Origin: Calliopum simillimum
Taxonomy: Eukaryota > Arthropoda > Insecta > Diptera > Lauxaniidae
Direction: 5' to 3'
Assembly (NCBI GenBank): GCA_951812925.1
Contig: OX638369.1
Coordinates: 61,456,228-61,520,227 of the forward strand
Length of the DNA stretch: 64,000 bases
A model generated the notes under the pieces. The model saw nothing but the letters and a program-made list of their open reading frames with translations, made no database searches and was not told the origin of the DNA. Shown here piece after piece: positions 1 through 10,711 of the stretch (positions within the stretch are counted from its first letter, which is position 1; the number at the start of each line of letters is the position of its first letter). Made by a program: the position numbers and the translations under genes.

Positions 1-74
1 ATCTGACGTTCTTTGAGTCATGAAAAATGTGAAATGGAAGTGATATTTTTATATGCAACTTCTGTACCAAATAA

Positions 75-319
75 ACATGTGGTCTAATATGGACTATATG
101 GTCCACATAACACTACACTTTTTTTATCTTTATTTTAAATATTTCCAGTTTTTTAACTCTTTTTTCTCTATCCTGATGAGATATTTATCTTAAAGTGAAT
201 CAAAAGAAAGGTGAATTGTTTCCTTTAACGAATGACATAAATTTAATTGTTTTGTTTTATGTTTTCTGAGTTTTATTTAAAAAAGAAAGATTGGTGGTCC
301 ATATTTGCCTCCCTTACCC
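75..319 (-). repeat. Copy of a G-rich-TIR MITE-like repeat
   Basis: About 150 bp (roughly 168-319) matches, in reverse orientation, the element at 55183-55310, including the stretches around TCCTGATGAGAT, GGTGAATTGTTTCCTTTAA and GGTGGTCC. The right end reads CCTCCCTTACCC followed by TA, the same end as the 55 kb copy. The subterminal motif AATATGGAC occurs in both copies. The left limit is uncertain because this arm has diverged. Confidence 0.5.
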
Positions 320-613
320 TAATAATTATTTATTGAAAAGTCTTTTTCATAAAAGAATTGATTCATAATTAAAATGTTTTTATTAAAAATAACTAAACTT
401 GTCTATACACGTACGAAACTTTTTCGTTTTTTTTTTTTAATTTTTTTGCAAATTATAATTTAGTGATTTTTTGGGAAAAAAACGTGTTTTTTGGTGCGTT
501 TTCAAATTTAAAAAATGGCAACACAGTATTGAGATATTTGATTTGAAGTCACTTTTCAGTCGAAAAGTGAGTGTTTTCGAGATAGAGAATTAGGGCAATT
601 TTGTGACTGAAAA

Positions 614-1017
614 GTCATACAAAATTTTAACAAATTTTTTAATTTATTATAAAAAACTCGACTATTTTCTTTTACACTGGTAAAGTTTTTACAGCATAAC
701 AAAGTTTGATAAGTTTACAGTGGTAAACTCTTTATACTCGTATAATAATGCCGACCAATATTTTTAAATTGATTTAAAAGCAAAACCTTTTGTATAGCAG
801 TAGTTGAAAAAATGGACTTATTCCATTTTCAAAAAAATAATTTTTGTAAAAATGCTTTCCATGAAAAGTTCTTTTGAGTCATTTATGATGAAATCGTGGT
901 CTCTAATTAGTCTGTAATTTTCAATATTAAAAGAGGACATATAAAGTCAGCTGTAACTCCCATAAGCTCAATTTTTCCGAAACTGGACTCATTCCGCTTT
1001 CAAATAAACCCATTCAT
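614..1017 (+). repeat. Dispersed repeat, copy 1 (second copy at 61060-61467)
   Basis: About 400 bp is closely similar, in the same orientation, to 61060-61467. Shared stretches include ATAATGCCGACCAATATTTT, AAGCAAAACCTT and TTATGATGAAATCGTGGTCT. Both copies end at AAATAAACCCATTCAT and then diverge. There is no convincing coding content. It is probably a fragment of an unclassified interspersed element. Confidence 0.75.
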
Positions 1018-1400
1018 TTGTTTGTTTGTTTGTCTGGGCTTTATGGGCTCAGAAACTATTCACCTGATTTTGATGAAATTTTAAGAAAGTGTTAGAATCG
1101 ATTAGAAAAAGGTCATAGGCTAGAAAAATTGGCTGTGCCACGCCCCCAAATCTACTCATTTCGTCATTCCTCAGAAACTGTTTGAGCCAGTTCAATTAGA
1201 TTTGGTACAAATGTGGAGGGCACCAGGATAATTTACATCCATTGAAAAGATGGGTGGAATCATGCCCCTTAAAAACTAGACTACTCGTATCTCTGAAACC
1301 ATTTGACGCAGATGCATGAATTTTGCTAAATATATTAAGGGCATCAGGATAAACAATATTCACTGAAAAAATTAAAAGAATCACCTTTTCCATTTTATTT
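1018..1400 (+). repeat. (TTTG)n microsatellite followed by a dispersed repeat
   Basis: A short TTTG run leads into a low-complexity repeat with phrases such as CTCAGAAACTATTCACCTGA and CACGCCCCC. Its second half (about 1200-1390) resembles 13800-13905: both contain an interval ending in AATATTCACTG and a GCCCCTTAAAAA-like stretch. No gene is seen. The repeat is not classified. Confidence 0.5.
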
Positions 1401-1471
1401 CAGTCCTCGAAAGTGTTTACGTTCAAGAAAGAGTAAATTATAAATTTTTTTTCATACTGCTGAAGTCTTAT

Positions 1472-2826
1472 TTAGCCCAGGAAAATAAGACATTTTCTGC
1501 GAAAAAATTCCCAGTGGAAATTTTTCACCGGAATTGTCTTTATTTATGCATGATACACAAACTGTGAAAAGTCCATTGCAAAGTCGTGTGCGCATAAAAA
1601 GTTATTCGGGCTCAAAGGTCGCTAAAATCAGTTTTTTGCAAATATCTCGCTAATGCTAACTTTTACAGAAAAATGGTGGTCTCCAATTTTGTAGCACAGG
1701 AAATTTCCTACAAAAGTACTTTAAAAGTATTTTCGTACAACTTCTAGTTTAGGAGATCACCCAATTTAAAAAGTTGTTAACAGTTATGATATAAAATACT
1801 ACCTATGAGTTCATATTAAAATATCTTACTTTTTAAATTGCAATAACTCTTCAATGAGAAGTTGTACAAACAAAATTAAAATGCCGTTTGAAAGATAATT
1901 TAATTTTCTATATACCGTACAAAATTTTTTTTTCGAACGGCTCATGACCTTAAAAATATTCTTGAATAACCGTTAAAGCTTCGAAATTACTGGTTTTTTA
2001 AGGATATCTCCGAATTGGTAAGTACTACGATAAAAAGTAACGGGACCAAATTTGTAGAGAATTACAAGATCTACAAAAAATAAGCGATATGTGTACACAT
2101 GGAAGTAACCGTATAGAAGATATTCAATAGAAATCGGTTTTTTGGCATTTTAAGGTTTTTTTGGAATATCTTCTAAACGGTTACTTCTATGTGTACACAA
2201 ATCGCTTATTTTTTGTAGATCTTGTAATTCTCTACAAATTTGGTCCCATTACTTTTTATCGTAGTACTTACCAATTCGGAGATATCCTTAAAAAACCAGT
2301 AATTTCGAAGCTTTAACGGTTATTCAAGAATATTTTTAAGGTCATGAGCCGTTCGAAAAAAAAATTTTGTACGGTATATAGAAAATTAAATTATCTTTCG
2401 AACGGCATTTTAATTTTGTTTGTACATCTTCTCATTGATGAGTTATTGCAATTTAAAAAGTAAGATATTTTAATACGAACTCATAGGTAGTATTTCATAT
2501 CATAACTGTTAACAACTTTTTAAATTGGGTGATCTCCTAAACTAGAAGTTGTATGAAAATACTTTTAACGTACTTTTGTAGGAAATTTCCTGTGCTACAA
2601 AATTGGAGACCAACATTTTTCTGTAAAAGTTAGCATAAGCGAGATATTTGCAAATAACTGATTTTAGCGACCTTTGAGCCCGAATAACTTTTTATGCGCA
2701 CACGACTTTGCAATGGACTTTTCACAGTTTGTGTATCATGCATAAATAAAGACAATTCCGGTGAAAAATTTCCACTGGGAATTTTTTCGCACAGTAGCTC
2801 TTTTTTCGTCTTATTTTCCTGGGCTA
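1472..2826. repeat. Large palindrome (foldback element) 1
   Basis: Two near-perfect inverted arms of about 660 bp (1472-2129 and 2161-2826) surround a spacer of about 30 bp. The outer ends are TTAGCCCAGGAAAATAAGAC and its complement. Arms differ by scattered substitutions and a small indel near the outer end. No transposase is present. The flanking TA is self-complementary, so it cannot be told apart from a TA target duplication. Open frames inside are mirrored chance frames. Confidence 0.9.
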
Positions 2827-3039
2827 ATTGTGGAACAAATTATTTAAATACAAAAATTGTAAATTCCAGAATATACCCAAAAAAGACGCTGAAGATAAAA
2901 TAAAAATCCATTGCTCAACAACCACTCTTTCTTTAATTTTCATCATAATCATTATTACAACGGAAAATGTATGTACAGTATGTGTATCCTCAGAGTATGA
3001 AATTAAAAAAAAACTTTTTAAGTTGTCGACATTGTAAAC

Positions 3040-3102
3040 TCTGTTCATTTGTCAAAGGCGACGACAATGATTTAATTGCTGTCGTCGACGTCATTTTGAA
3101 CA
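3040..3102. other. Short imperfect hairpin
   Basis: CTGTTCA and CGACGACA on the left pair with TGTCGTCG and TGAACAG on the right, around an ATGATTTAAT-type loop and an unpaired internal segment. It may be a small structured RNA or a MITE relic, or mere chance in AT-rich DNA. Confidence 0.3.
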
Positions 3103-4431
3103 GTCAGACGCATCACTGAGTTTCTTAATGGCAGCAAATTTTTAACGGGTCGCCAGTAAGGAAAACTGGGTCAAATAATGCAGCAGCTTGAGTCAAATAA
3201 ATGAACGAATGCATCCAACCAACAAACCAAGGAACGAGCAACTTAACGTAGCTGAATACTTTGCTGGTGGGTAGGATGGATGGGCTGGCATGGTGGTTTG
3301 CTTGCCTTTGCATTTGCAATATGAATGAATGGCACGATCCGCTTTAAAGGATTACCAAAGAACATCATAATCCAAGGACAATAGCGTATGACATTCAAGT
3401 GCATGACTGTGTCGGTGTTTGGGATTCTGATTGTGTGAACTAATCATTCATTGAAGTAGTTTGTAATGAAGACAAGTTGGTTGGCTATTTTCATTAGTAT
3501 TCGTATTATTTCAAAGTGTCCGTTTTAAGGAATTCATATCAATGGGAAATGTGAAAACGATGATGATGATGTACTTATTATAGATGTGGTGAATGGGATT
3601 AGACGATGTGAAAGATTATTGATAAATGATTTTTGTTTGCGCTCAATGCTTTCGTGCTTTTGCAATTTATTGTATCAATAATTTGGGTAGAAAACTCTAG
3701 TGATGCTTTCCACTCAATAAGATTCATTGACTGAGAGAAGGAGTGTAAGTGATTTTGATTACATTATTAATGTTCAATATTGTGTTGTTTTGATAATATG
3801 TATGTAGGCATGCACATATGGGTATTTCCACAGAAATCTCCACCGTGAGCCAAAAATTAAATCATCATATCTCTGAAAATATTAATGAGATTTGATAAGT
3901 ATGTACAGAGCGCCGTACAGTGGTTCAAAGTATATATTTAATGTGAATAAATTTCTAGCTTCGTACAAACCTCATACAATGTGTAGATGTTATTTCCCAT
4001 AATAGCTGCGCTTTGGTTGAAATTTAATGCGAGAGCGCCCACCTATTTATAAAACGTTATATTATGAAAACTATTAAAGCTTTCATTATGAAATTTCATA
4101 CAGGCACTATACTTGTAGTTAGGGAGCTGGTGGCGATTTTGGTATCTGACAACATCATCCCATCCGTGTAATTAAGAACAAGTAAGTGATTACCTGATAT
4201 CGCGCTGATTTTTCTAACCGAATTTTGCAATTGCAAAAAAAAAAAAAATTGCAACCATACGTCATAATTTCGAGACGACACACGGTACTGCCACTCCATA
4301 CAACGGCATTTCCACAGTTTTGGTTTGATTTCCATAAAATTTACCTTACTGATTCATTTTTTTTCAAAAATGCAATTATTTTTCATATGCAATGAATAGA
4401 AAAAAAGATATTTAGATTGCGAATTTTCCCT
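3103..4431. other. No gene recognised
   Basis: AT-rich sequence with no duplicate inside this window, no transposon ends that I can see, and no long reading frame. The higher local complexity makes it a candidate for unique intergenic or intronic DNA. Confidence 0.4.
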
Positions 4432-4757
4432 ACACTGAGCCAAAAAACGCATAGTAAAATTGAAGATATTTGCTTCAAATAAAATCTCAAGGTATGCATC
4501 TTTAAAAATTATTTTTTCCACACAAATCTAAATACGCTAATCTTCGAATGTCGTGTGAGTTGTTTTACACACACGTTACGAAAGTTTACCGGGTTCGACG
4601 CCCGCCGCAGGTAAGTTTTTTTTTACCTTGTTATATTATTCTATTTTATAAAGGAAACTTTTTTTATTGTAGATCTTATCTTTTTTTTTTTTTTTTTTTT
4701 TGTTGAATTAAATTGAAATTGAATACAAAATTATTTTTGTAAGAAAGCAGACAAAAA
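4432..4757 (+). repeat. SINE-like repeat, uninterrupted copy
   Basis: The first part (4432-4576) matches 13912-14056: CACTGAGCCAAAAAA, AATTGAAGA and TCTTCGAATGTCGTGTG are shared. A Pol III B-box-like stretch follows (GGGTTCGACGCCC near 4598). Then come T-rich runs and a tail with TTGAATTAAATTGAAATTGA and GTAAGAAAGCAGAC. The tail matches 16305-16350. At the other locus head and tail are separated by a 2.2 kb palindrome, so this copy acts as the empty site. The mitochondrial insertion begins right after its A-rich end. Confidence 0.6.
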
Positions 4758-4758
4758 A

Positions 4759-5083
4759 AAGAATTAATCATACCCAACATATATTTGCTCATTTAGTTCC
4801 TCAAGGTACTCCGGCTGTCTTAATACCTTTTAAAGTATGTATTGAAACTATTAGTAATATTATTCGCCCAGGTACTTTAGCTGTCCGGTTAGCCGCTAGT
4901 ATAATTGCAGGACATTTACTTTTAACTTTATTAGGAAACACAGGACCATCTTTATCTTACGCAATTATTTCACTTTTACTAATTGGGCAAATTGCTTTAT
5001 TAGTTTTAGAATCTGCAGTCGCTATTATTCAATCGTATGTCTTTGCAGTATTAAGAACTTTATACTCTAGAGAAGTTTATTAA
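4759..5083 (+). pseudogene. atp6: atp6 3' fragment (NUMT)
   Basis: The last ~107 codons of mitochondrial ATP synthase F0 subunit a, the membrane subunit that forms the proton path. Read with the invertebrate mitochondrial code, it gives [24 protein letters not shown] and the C-terminal SYVFAVL and YSREVY, then TAA at 5081-5083. The first half of the gene is absent because the insertion starts inside it. The stop overlaps the cox3 ATG by one base, as in insect mtDNA. The segment itself is open, but as a truncated nuclear copy it cannot be functional. Confidence 0.92.
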
Positions 5084-5867
5084 TGTCTACACATTCAAAT
5101 CACCCTTATCATTTAGTTGATTATAGTCCTTGACCTCTTACAGGAGCTATTGGAGCAATAACCTTAGTATCTGGTATAGTAAAATGATTTCATCAATATG
5201 ATATTTCTCTATTTGCATTAGGAAATGTAATTACTATTTTAACAGTTTATCAATGATGACGAGATGTATCTCGAGAAGGAACATTTCAAGGTCTTCATAC
5301 CTACCCAGTAACAATTGGGTTACGGTGAGGAATAATTTTATTTATTTTATCAGAAATTTTATTTTTTGCATCATTTTTTTGAGCTTTCATAGAAGTTTAT
5401 CCCCCGCTATTGAATTAGGGGCTTCATGACCGCCGGTAGGAATTATCCCATTTAACCCTTTTCAAATTCCTTTATTAAATACAGCTATTTTACTTGCTTC
5501 AGGAGTAACCGTTACATGAGCTCATCATAGTTTAATAGAAGGAAACCACTCTCAAACTACCCAAGGTCTGTTTTTTACAGTACTTTTAGGAATCTATTTT
5601 ACTATTCTTCAAGCTTATGAATACATTGAAGCCCCATTCACCATTGCAGATGCAGTTGATGGGTCTACATTTTATATAGCTACAGGTTTCCATGGATTAC
5701 ATGTATTAATTGGAACAACCTTTTTATTAGTATGTTTAATCCGACATTTAAATAACCATTTTTCTAAATCTCATCATTTTGGATTTGAAGCTGTAGCATG
5801 GTATTGACATTTTGTCGATATTGTTTGATTATTTTTGTATATTTCAATTTATTGATGAGGAGGATAA
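5083..5867 (+). pseudogene. cox3: cox3 pseudogene (NUMT)
   Basis: Cytochrome c oxidase subunit III copy. It starts ATG TCT ACA CAT (MSTHSNHPYHLVDYSPWPLTG with TGA as Trp) and ends SIYWWGG, TAA at 5865-5867. Near 5386 the sequence runs from FFW straight into HSSLSPAIELGASWPP. Relative to the expected fly sequence, four bases are missing in a CTTT-rich stretch, giving a frameshift. Everything downstream ([25 protein letters not shown]) is legible in the other frame. Length is otherwise normal (~262 codons). The frameshift, and TGA as Trp throughout, exclude function in the nucleus. Confidence 0.93.
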
Positions 5868-5875
5868 TTTAATTT

Positions 5876-5940
5876 ATTTATATAGTATAATTAATATATT
5901 TGACTTCCAATCATAGGGTCTATTAACAAATAGTATAAAT
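5876..5940 (+). tRNA. trnG: mitochondrial tRNA-Gly copy (NUMT)
   Basis: Acceptor arms ATTTATA and TATAAAT pair perfectly, and the anticodon loop TGACTTCCAAT gives TCC. It sits between cox3 and nad3 as in insect mtDNA. It is a nuclear copy, presumably not expressed. Confidence 0.9.
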
Positions 5941-5941
5941 A

Positions 5942-6295
5942 ATTTTTTCTATTTTTACAATTGCAACATTCATTATTTTATTAACAACAGTAGTAATAAT
6001 ACTAGCTTATTTCCTTTCAAAAAAATCTTTCGCTGGCCGAGAAAAAAGATCTCCGTTTGAATGAGGGTTTGACCCTAAATCATCTTCACGACTCCCCTTT
6101 TCACTACGATTTTTTTTAATTACTATTATTTTCTTAATTTTTGATGTTGAAATTGCATTAATTCTTCCTATAATTTTAATTATTAATACTTCAAATATTT
6201 TAATTTGAACTACAACTCCAATTATCTTTATTTTAATTTTATTAATTGGGCTATACCATGAATGAAACCAAGGAATATTAAATTGATCAAATTAG
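5942..6295 (+). pseudogene. nad3: nad3 copy (NUMT), frame intact
   Basis: NADH dehydrogenase subunit 3, a hydrophobic complex I subunit. The frame from ATT at 5942 to TAG at 6293-6295 is open for 117 codons under the invertebrate mitochondrial code. Recognisable stretches are [30 protein letters not shown] and the end NQGMLNWSN. Length matches insect nad3. It is uninterrupted, unlike its neighbours, most simply because it is short. TGA and ATA use means it would be mistranslated in the nucleus. It overlaps the tRNA-Ala copy by two bases, as in insect mtDNA. Confidence 0.93.
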
Positions 6296-6357
6296 GGTTG
6301 TAGTTTATTATAACATTTTATTTGCATTCAAAAAGTATTGTCTAAACAATCTACCTT
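6294..6357 (+). tRNA. trnA: mitochondrial tRNA-Ala copy (NUMT)
   Basis: AGGGTTGTAG start, anticodon loop TTTGCATT (TGC) and CTACCTT end match fly mitochondrial tRNA-Ala. First of the A-R-N-S-E cluster. Confidence 0.88.
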
Positions 6358-6419
6358 GAATATGAAGCGATATATTGCAATTAGTTTCGACCTAATCTTA
6401 GGTAATTCTACCCTTATTC
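6358..6419 (+). tRNA. trnR: mitochondrial tRNA-Arg copy (NUMT)
   Basis: GAATATGAAGCGA start, anticodon loop TTTCGACC (TCG) and CTTATTC end. It abuts tRNA-Ala. Confidence 0.87.
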
Positions 6420-6421
6420 TT

Positions 6422-6486
6422 TTAATTGAAGCCAAAAAGAGGTCTATCACTGTTAATGATATTAATGAATTTTAAATTCCAATTAA
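6422..6486 (+). tRNA. trnN: mitochondrial tRNA-Asn copy (NUMT)
   Basis: TTAATTGAAGCCAAAAAGAG start, ACTGTTAATGA anticodon loop (GTT) and CCAATTAA end are typical of fly tRNA-Asn. Confidence 0.88.
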
Positions 6487-6487
6487 A

Positions 6488-6554
6488 GAAGTATGTAGAT
6501 CAAGTAAAAGCTGCTAACTTTTTCCTTTAATGGTTAAATTCCATTTATACTTCT
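6488..6554 (+). tRNA. trnS1: mitochondrial tRNA-Ser(AGN) copy (NUMT)
   Basis: GAAGTAT pairs with ATACTTC. The anticodon segment AGCTGCTAAC is the usual dipteran tRNA-Ser1 sequence. The reduced D-arm is normal for this tRNA. Confidence 0.85.
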
Positions 6555-6618
6555 ATTTATGTAGTTTAATAGAACCTTACATTTTCATTGTAAAATTAAA
6601 AGAATTCTTTTCATAAAT
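6555..6618 (+). tRNA. trnE: mitochondrial tRNA-Glu copy (NUMT)
   Basis: ATTTATG pairs with CATAAAT, and the anticodon loop ATTTTCATT gives TTC. Last plus-strand tRNA of the cluster. Confidence 0.88.
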
Positions 6619-6632
6619 TACTAAATTAATTT

Positions 6633-6702
6633 CACAAGTATAAAGATTAATTAATCTCCCTAACATCTTCAGTGTCATACTCTATTTATAAGCTATTTGA
6701 AT
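6633..6702 (-). tRNA. trnF: mitochondrial tRNA-Phe copy (NUMT)
   Basis: On the minus strand it reads ATTCAAATAGCTTATA, with anticodon loop ACTGAAGATG (GAA). The 3' acceptor end is mutated and no longer pairs cleanly, so the 3' limit is approximate. Confidence 0.82.
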
Positions 6703-6704
6703 AA

Positions 6705-8370
6705 TTATATTATTAAAGTAAAACTGAATAATACAACAATTCATAAAACAAAAGTTATTAAATAAATCTTTAAATTATTATTTTGAATTATATGATTTCT
6801 TTGAGAATAAATTTTTAATGAATTATATAAATTTTATCCTCCAAAAAATTCAGACCAACCTTGATCAAAAGATTTAATTACATAACCCTCTATTAATATA
6901 GGGCTATAACTTACGCCATAAGTAGAAATATAAGGCATAAATCATATGGACCCACTATAAAAAGAAATAAAATAACTATTTAAAGATTTGTTAACAAAAT
7001 ATAAAGAAACATTAGAAATTAAATATCCGGCAATACCCCCTACAATACAAACAAATAAAGTTAATATTTTTAAATGAAATGGTAAACAAATTATGATTGG
7101 GGTAGGAAAAATTTATCAATTTAATATACTCCCCCCTAAAATTCTTATTACTAATAGACCAAGTATACCCTTCAATATAACTCAACCCTCATCATTAAGA
7201 AAATTTAAAGCCCCACAATTTAAATCCCCAGTTATTGAATAAAAAACTAACAGTAAAGAATAACAAACAGTTAAACCAGTAGAAAAACATATAAAAAAAA
7301 TTAAAATAAATTAATATTTCTTAATAAAACAGTTTCTAAAATTAAATCCTTAGAGTAAAACCCGGCTAAAAAAGGCATCCCACATAAAGCTAAATTAGCG
7401 ACATTCAAACAAGTTGAAGTTAGAGGTATATGAATTCTTAATCCTCCTTTAATAACGCATGGGTTAAAAGATGAAAAAATGCTAATTTATAAAATCCTAT
7501 TGATAAAATTCTTATTATTAACCCTAACTGACTTAAAGTAGATAAAGCAATAATTTTTTTTAAATCAAATTCATAATTAGCCCCTAATCCTGCTATAAAT
7601 ATAGTTAATCCAGAAACTAATAACAAAAAAGACCCTATTCAAGATCTAGCTAATAAAATATTAAACCGAATTAATAAATATACTCCCGCAGTTACTAAAG
7701 TAGAAGAATGAACTAAAGCAGATACTGGTGTTGGAGCGGCTATAGCTGCAGGTAATCAAGAAGAAAAAGGAATCTGAGCTCTTTTAGTTATAGCAGCTAA
7801 TATAACCAATCTACCAATTGATAACATTTCATTATTATTAGCTATTTCTTCTAAATAAAAAATATAATTTCAACTACCGTAATTTAATATTCAAGCAATT
7901 GCTAATAATAAAGCTACATCCCCAATTCGGTTAGACAAAGCGGTTAACATTCCCGCATTATAAGATTTTACATTTTGAAAATAAATTACCAAACAATAAG
8001 AAACTAACCCTAACCCATCTCACCCTAATAAAATTCTAATTAAATTTGGGCTAATAATTAAAAATATTATTGATAAAACAAATCTTAAAACTAATATAAT
8101 AAATCGGTTAATATTTACATCAGCCGACATATACTCATATCTGTAATAAATTACTAAAGAAGAAATTAATAATACAAAAGATATAAATATTAATCTTATT
8201 CAATCAAATAAAAAAGTTATAACAATTCTTATAGAATTTAAAGAAACTACTTCTCACTCTAAAAAAATAACAATATCGTTTAAAAGAAAATTTAATCTTA
8301 TAAAAAATAATCTAAAACTTACAGAAATTAATCTAATAAAACTGATTTTACATACAGAATAATATTTCAC
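6705..8370 (-). pseudogene. nad5: nad5 pseudogene (NUMT)
   Basis: NADH dehydrogenase subunit 5, a proton-pumping complex I subunit, read on the minus strand from near 8370 to TAA at 6705-6707. Clear stretches are GLGANYEFDLKKIIALSTLS, LAFFHLLTHAL and DQGWSEFFGG. Damage: near 7288-7302 a TAA stands where a Ser codon is expected and one T is missing just after. At 6834-6836 a Gln codon after DQGWSEFFGG has become TAA (C-to-T). Total length (~1.67 kb) is slightly under the usual ~1.72 kb, suggesting further small deletions. It is non-functional. Confidence 0.93.
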
Positions 8371-8436
8371 GATCTAAAATGGAAATATCATATCATTGAC
8401 ACCACAAATCAATATTTTTAATTAAACTATTTAAAT
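8371..8436 (-). tRNA. trnH: mitochondrial tRNA-His copy (NUMT)
   Basis: Minus strand ATTTAAATAGTTTAAT start and anticodon loop ATTTGTGGTG (GTG), placed between nad5 and nad4 as in insect mtDNA. The 3' end is less certain. Confidence 0.8.
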
Positions 8437-8500
8437 ACAATCATAATATACATAAATCTCTTTTTAAAATTAACAAATTCAAAGGAAACCAATGTAAAAA

Positions 8501-9308
8501 CTAGTAAGGGTGTAAATTTTGGCCTGGCCAAAAAATAAATACCCTACACTGCAGTATTTTGAAAAGTTTGCTTATATGGGAGGTGCCACGCCCTCTTGTC
8601 CGAGTACACCCAGTTTTTGTTCAGAGCTCGCATTTATAGTTTTTAGTGTCAGAGTGAAATTTAGTTGGATTATCTCAAAAAACTCTTTCAGTATAGCATT
8701 TTGAATCTTTTGCTTATATGGGAGGTGCCACGCCCCCTTGTCTGATTTTACCCAATTTTTGCTGAGAGCTTTCATTTATAATCCTTAGTGTCTGAGTAAA
8801 ATTTGGTTCGAATATCTCAAAATACGCTTTCAGTATAGCGTTTTGAAGCTTTTGCTTATATGGGAGGTGCCACGCCCTCTTGTCCGAATTCGCTCAAATT
8901 TTTATCAGAGCTTGCGCTTACAATTCGTAGTACTTATATGTATTGTGGTTGCATTGTCGTGAAAAATACTCCTAAAATTGCATTTTGAATATAATTTTTG
9001 TATGGGCGGTAGGCGTGTCCGTTGACCGATTTTGCTCATTTTCAATCCCCCGAGCTAACTTTGACGACGGAGGCAGTGTACCAAATTTCATTGAATTATC
9101 TTGCTCAGTTTTCCCAAAAAGTGTATTTCAACACACAGCCAGCCAGCCAGCCAGCCAGCCACCCAGCCAGCCAGACAGACGGACATGGCTATATCGACTC
9201 AGGAGGTGACGCTGATCAAGAATATATATACTTTTCTATACCTGCCACGCCTCCTTCTCTGCGTTACAAACGGAAGGACAAAGTGAATATACCCTGGGTG
9301 TAGGGTAT
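8501..9308 (-). mobile_element. Helitron/DINE-1 (mini-me) non-autonomous element A, full length
   Basis: Read on the minus strand, the 5' part has a short palindrome (TATACCCT and AGGGTATA). Next come a TA-rich tract, the core TTCTTGATCAGCGTCACC, a GTCY-type microsatellite (GCCA repeats at 9136-9170) and tandem ~143-bp units. The 3' end is a hairpin around GGCCTGGCC, then ACCCTTACTAG. The CTAG end followed by T, with a hairpin about a dozen bases upstream, is the Helitron 3' signature. It sits inside nad4. There is no coding capacity. It is a DINE-1-like member by structure, not by database match. Confidence 0.85.
8557..8990 (-). repeat. Three ~143-bp tandem units inside DINE A
   Basis: Units begin near 8557, 8699 and 8842, each with TTTTGAA..TTTTGCTTATATG, GGGAGGTGCCACGCC and TTGTCCGA. 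Spacing is 142-143 bp. Other DINE copies in the window carry different numbers of this unit. Confidence 0.8.
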
Positions 9309-10028
9309 AATAACAATAAATATTCACGTAAACATCCATTTCTACAAGAATAAACTCCTGAAAAAATTCGTCCATGTTGACTATAAGCATATAGTATAAG
9401 GTATAAGCTGCTCTAAAAAAAGATAATAAAGACAGTATAATTATTCTAATTCAAGATCAACTAACAATTCTATTTAATAAAGAAATTTCACCTAATAAAT
9501 TTAAAGTAGGTGGAGCAGCTATATTAGCAGAACTTAACAAAAATCACCATAAAGTTATTGAAGGTATAAAATTTAATAATCCCTTATGAATTAACAATCT
9601 TCGTCTCCCTAATCGTTCATAAGAAATATTAGCTAAACAGAATAGTCCTGAAGAACATAATCCATGAGCAATTATTAACCTATAAGCACCCCAAATTCCT
9701 CAATAAGTTATAGTTATCAACCCTGATAAAACAATTCCTATATGAGCTACAGAAGAATATGCAATTAGGGCTTTTAAATCAGTTTGTCGTAAACATACTA
9801 AACTAATTAAAACTCCCCCCACTAAACTAATTCTCACCCAAATAAAATTAAACTTAATTCCTACAACTTGTAAAAAAGGAAAAGCTCGAAGAAAACCGTA
9901 CCCTCCTAATTTTAATATAATAACAGCTAAAATTATTGATCCAGAAACAGGAGCTTCAACATGAGCCTTAGGTAATCATAAATGTACTAAAAATATAGGT
10001 ATTTTTACTAAAAAAGCTGAAATTATAG

Positions 10029-10711
10029 ATGTTTATGCGAACATGCATAGTCCCCAAAAGGAGGGATAAATTGCCCGTAGTTGGCAACGCAATTCCATTG
10101 CTGATCAAACAATGCCCCACAGTTGATACCTGTCAAAGTTCTTGGCTATTGTGCTTTTGCCTTTTCATTCGTAAAAGGTTTTCTTAAGAAATAGAACAAC
10201 AGCAGTCTGTTCTGGCTATATAAATTTATATATCTTCTGCAAATTAAATTCAAAGTAAAAAAGTTTAAGTTGTTTTTAGTAAAGTTCAATTAACAATAAA
10301 ATAAATTCAAATCCAATTGTGACACAAAAAGCTTTTTATTGAAAGAAAAGGTTTCTACTTTGCGTGGGTGAAAGAGTGCGTTTTCTTTCCACGATAGCAG
10401 CGGAGCGCTATTTGTTACCAAGGACTTTTGTGCCGATTCCCTCAATACAGCGGGTGACCAGGGAGCGATCTCATCGAAACCGACTGGTAAACTTAGAGTC
10501 GTCCAGCAAACTACAAGGTAAATTGGAATTTTCATTAAACCTATCTGCATAGCCGACTTGTTCGAAGTTTTTGGTCCCGGTTGTCTTGTCCGAGTTCTCC
10601 CGGTCATCAATAGAAAAATATAACATTTCATAATTAAAACTTAGGCTACTTAATAAATAAAAATTTATTGTTCCTGCGTTATTGTATAAATACAAAATCC
10701 CGACTAACTAT
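10029..10711. mobile_element. Insertion in nad4, possible solo LTR (unclassified)
   Basis: The ~680-bp block interrupts the mitochondrial sequence. It has a TG start (TGTTTATGCGAACATG), a TATA-like TATATAAATTTATATA region near 10218, and several A-rich polyadenylation-like stretches. This resembles an LTR, but I find no matching target duplication, and ~30 nad4 codons are missing at the junction. An insertion with deletion, or two independently joined mtDNA pieces, are both possible. Confidence 0.4.

Noticed and set aside
170..195. Second hammerhead candidate (CTGATGAGATATTTATCTTAAAG)
   Set aside because: No GAAA after the stem and no stem III. The related copy near 55290 does not conserve it either.
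1470..2828. TA target duplication at palindrome 1 (and at 34858-36786)
   Set aside because: TA is self-complementary, so at the edge of a palindrome it cannot be separated from the inverted repeat itself.
5942..6295. nad3 as a functional gene
   Set aside because: It is open only under the mitochondrial code and sits in a decayed nuclear insertion.
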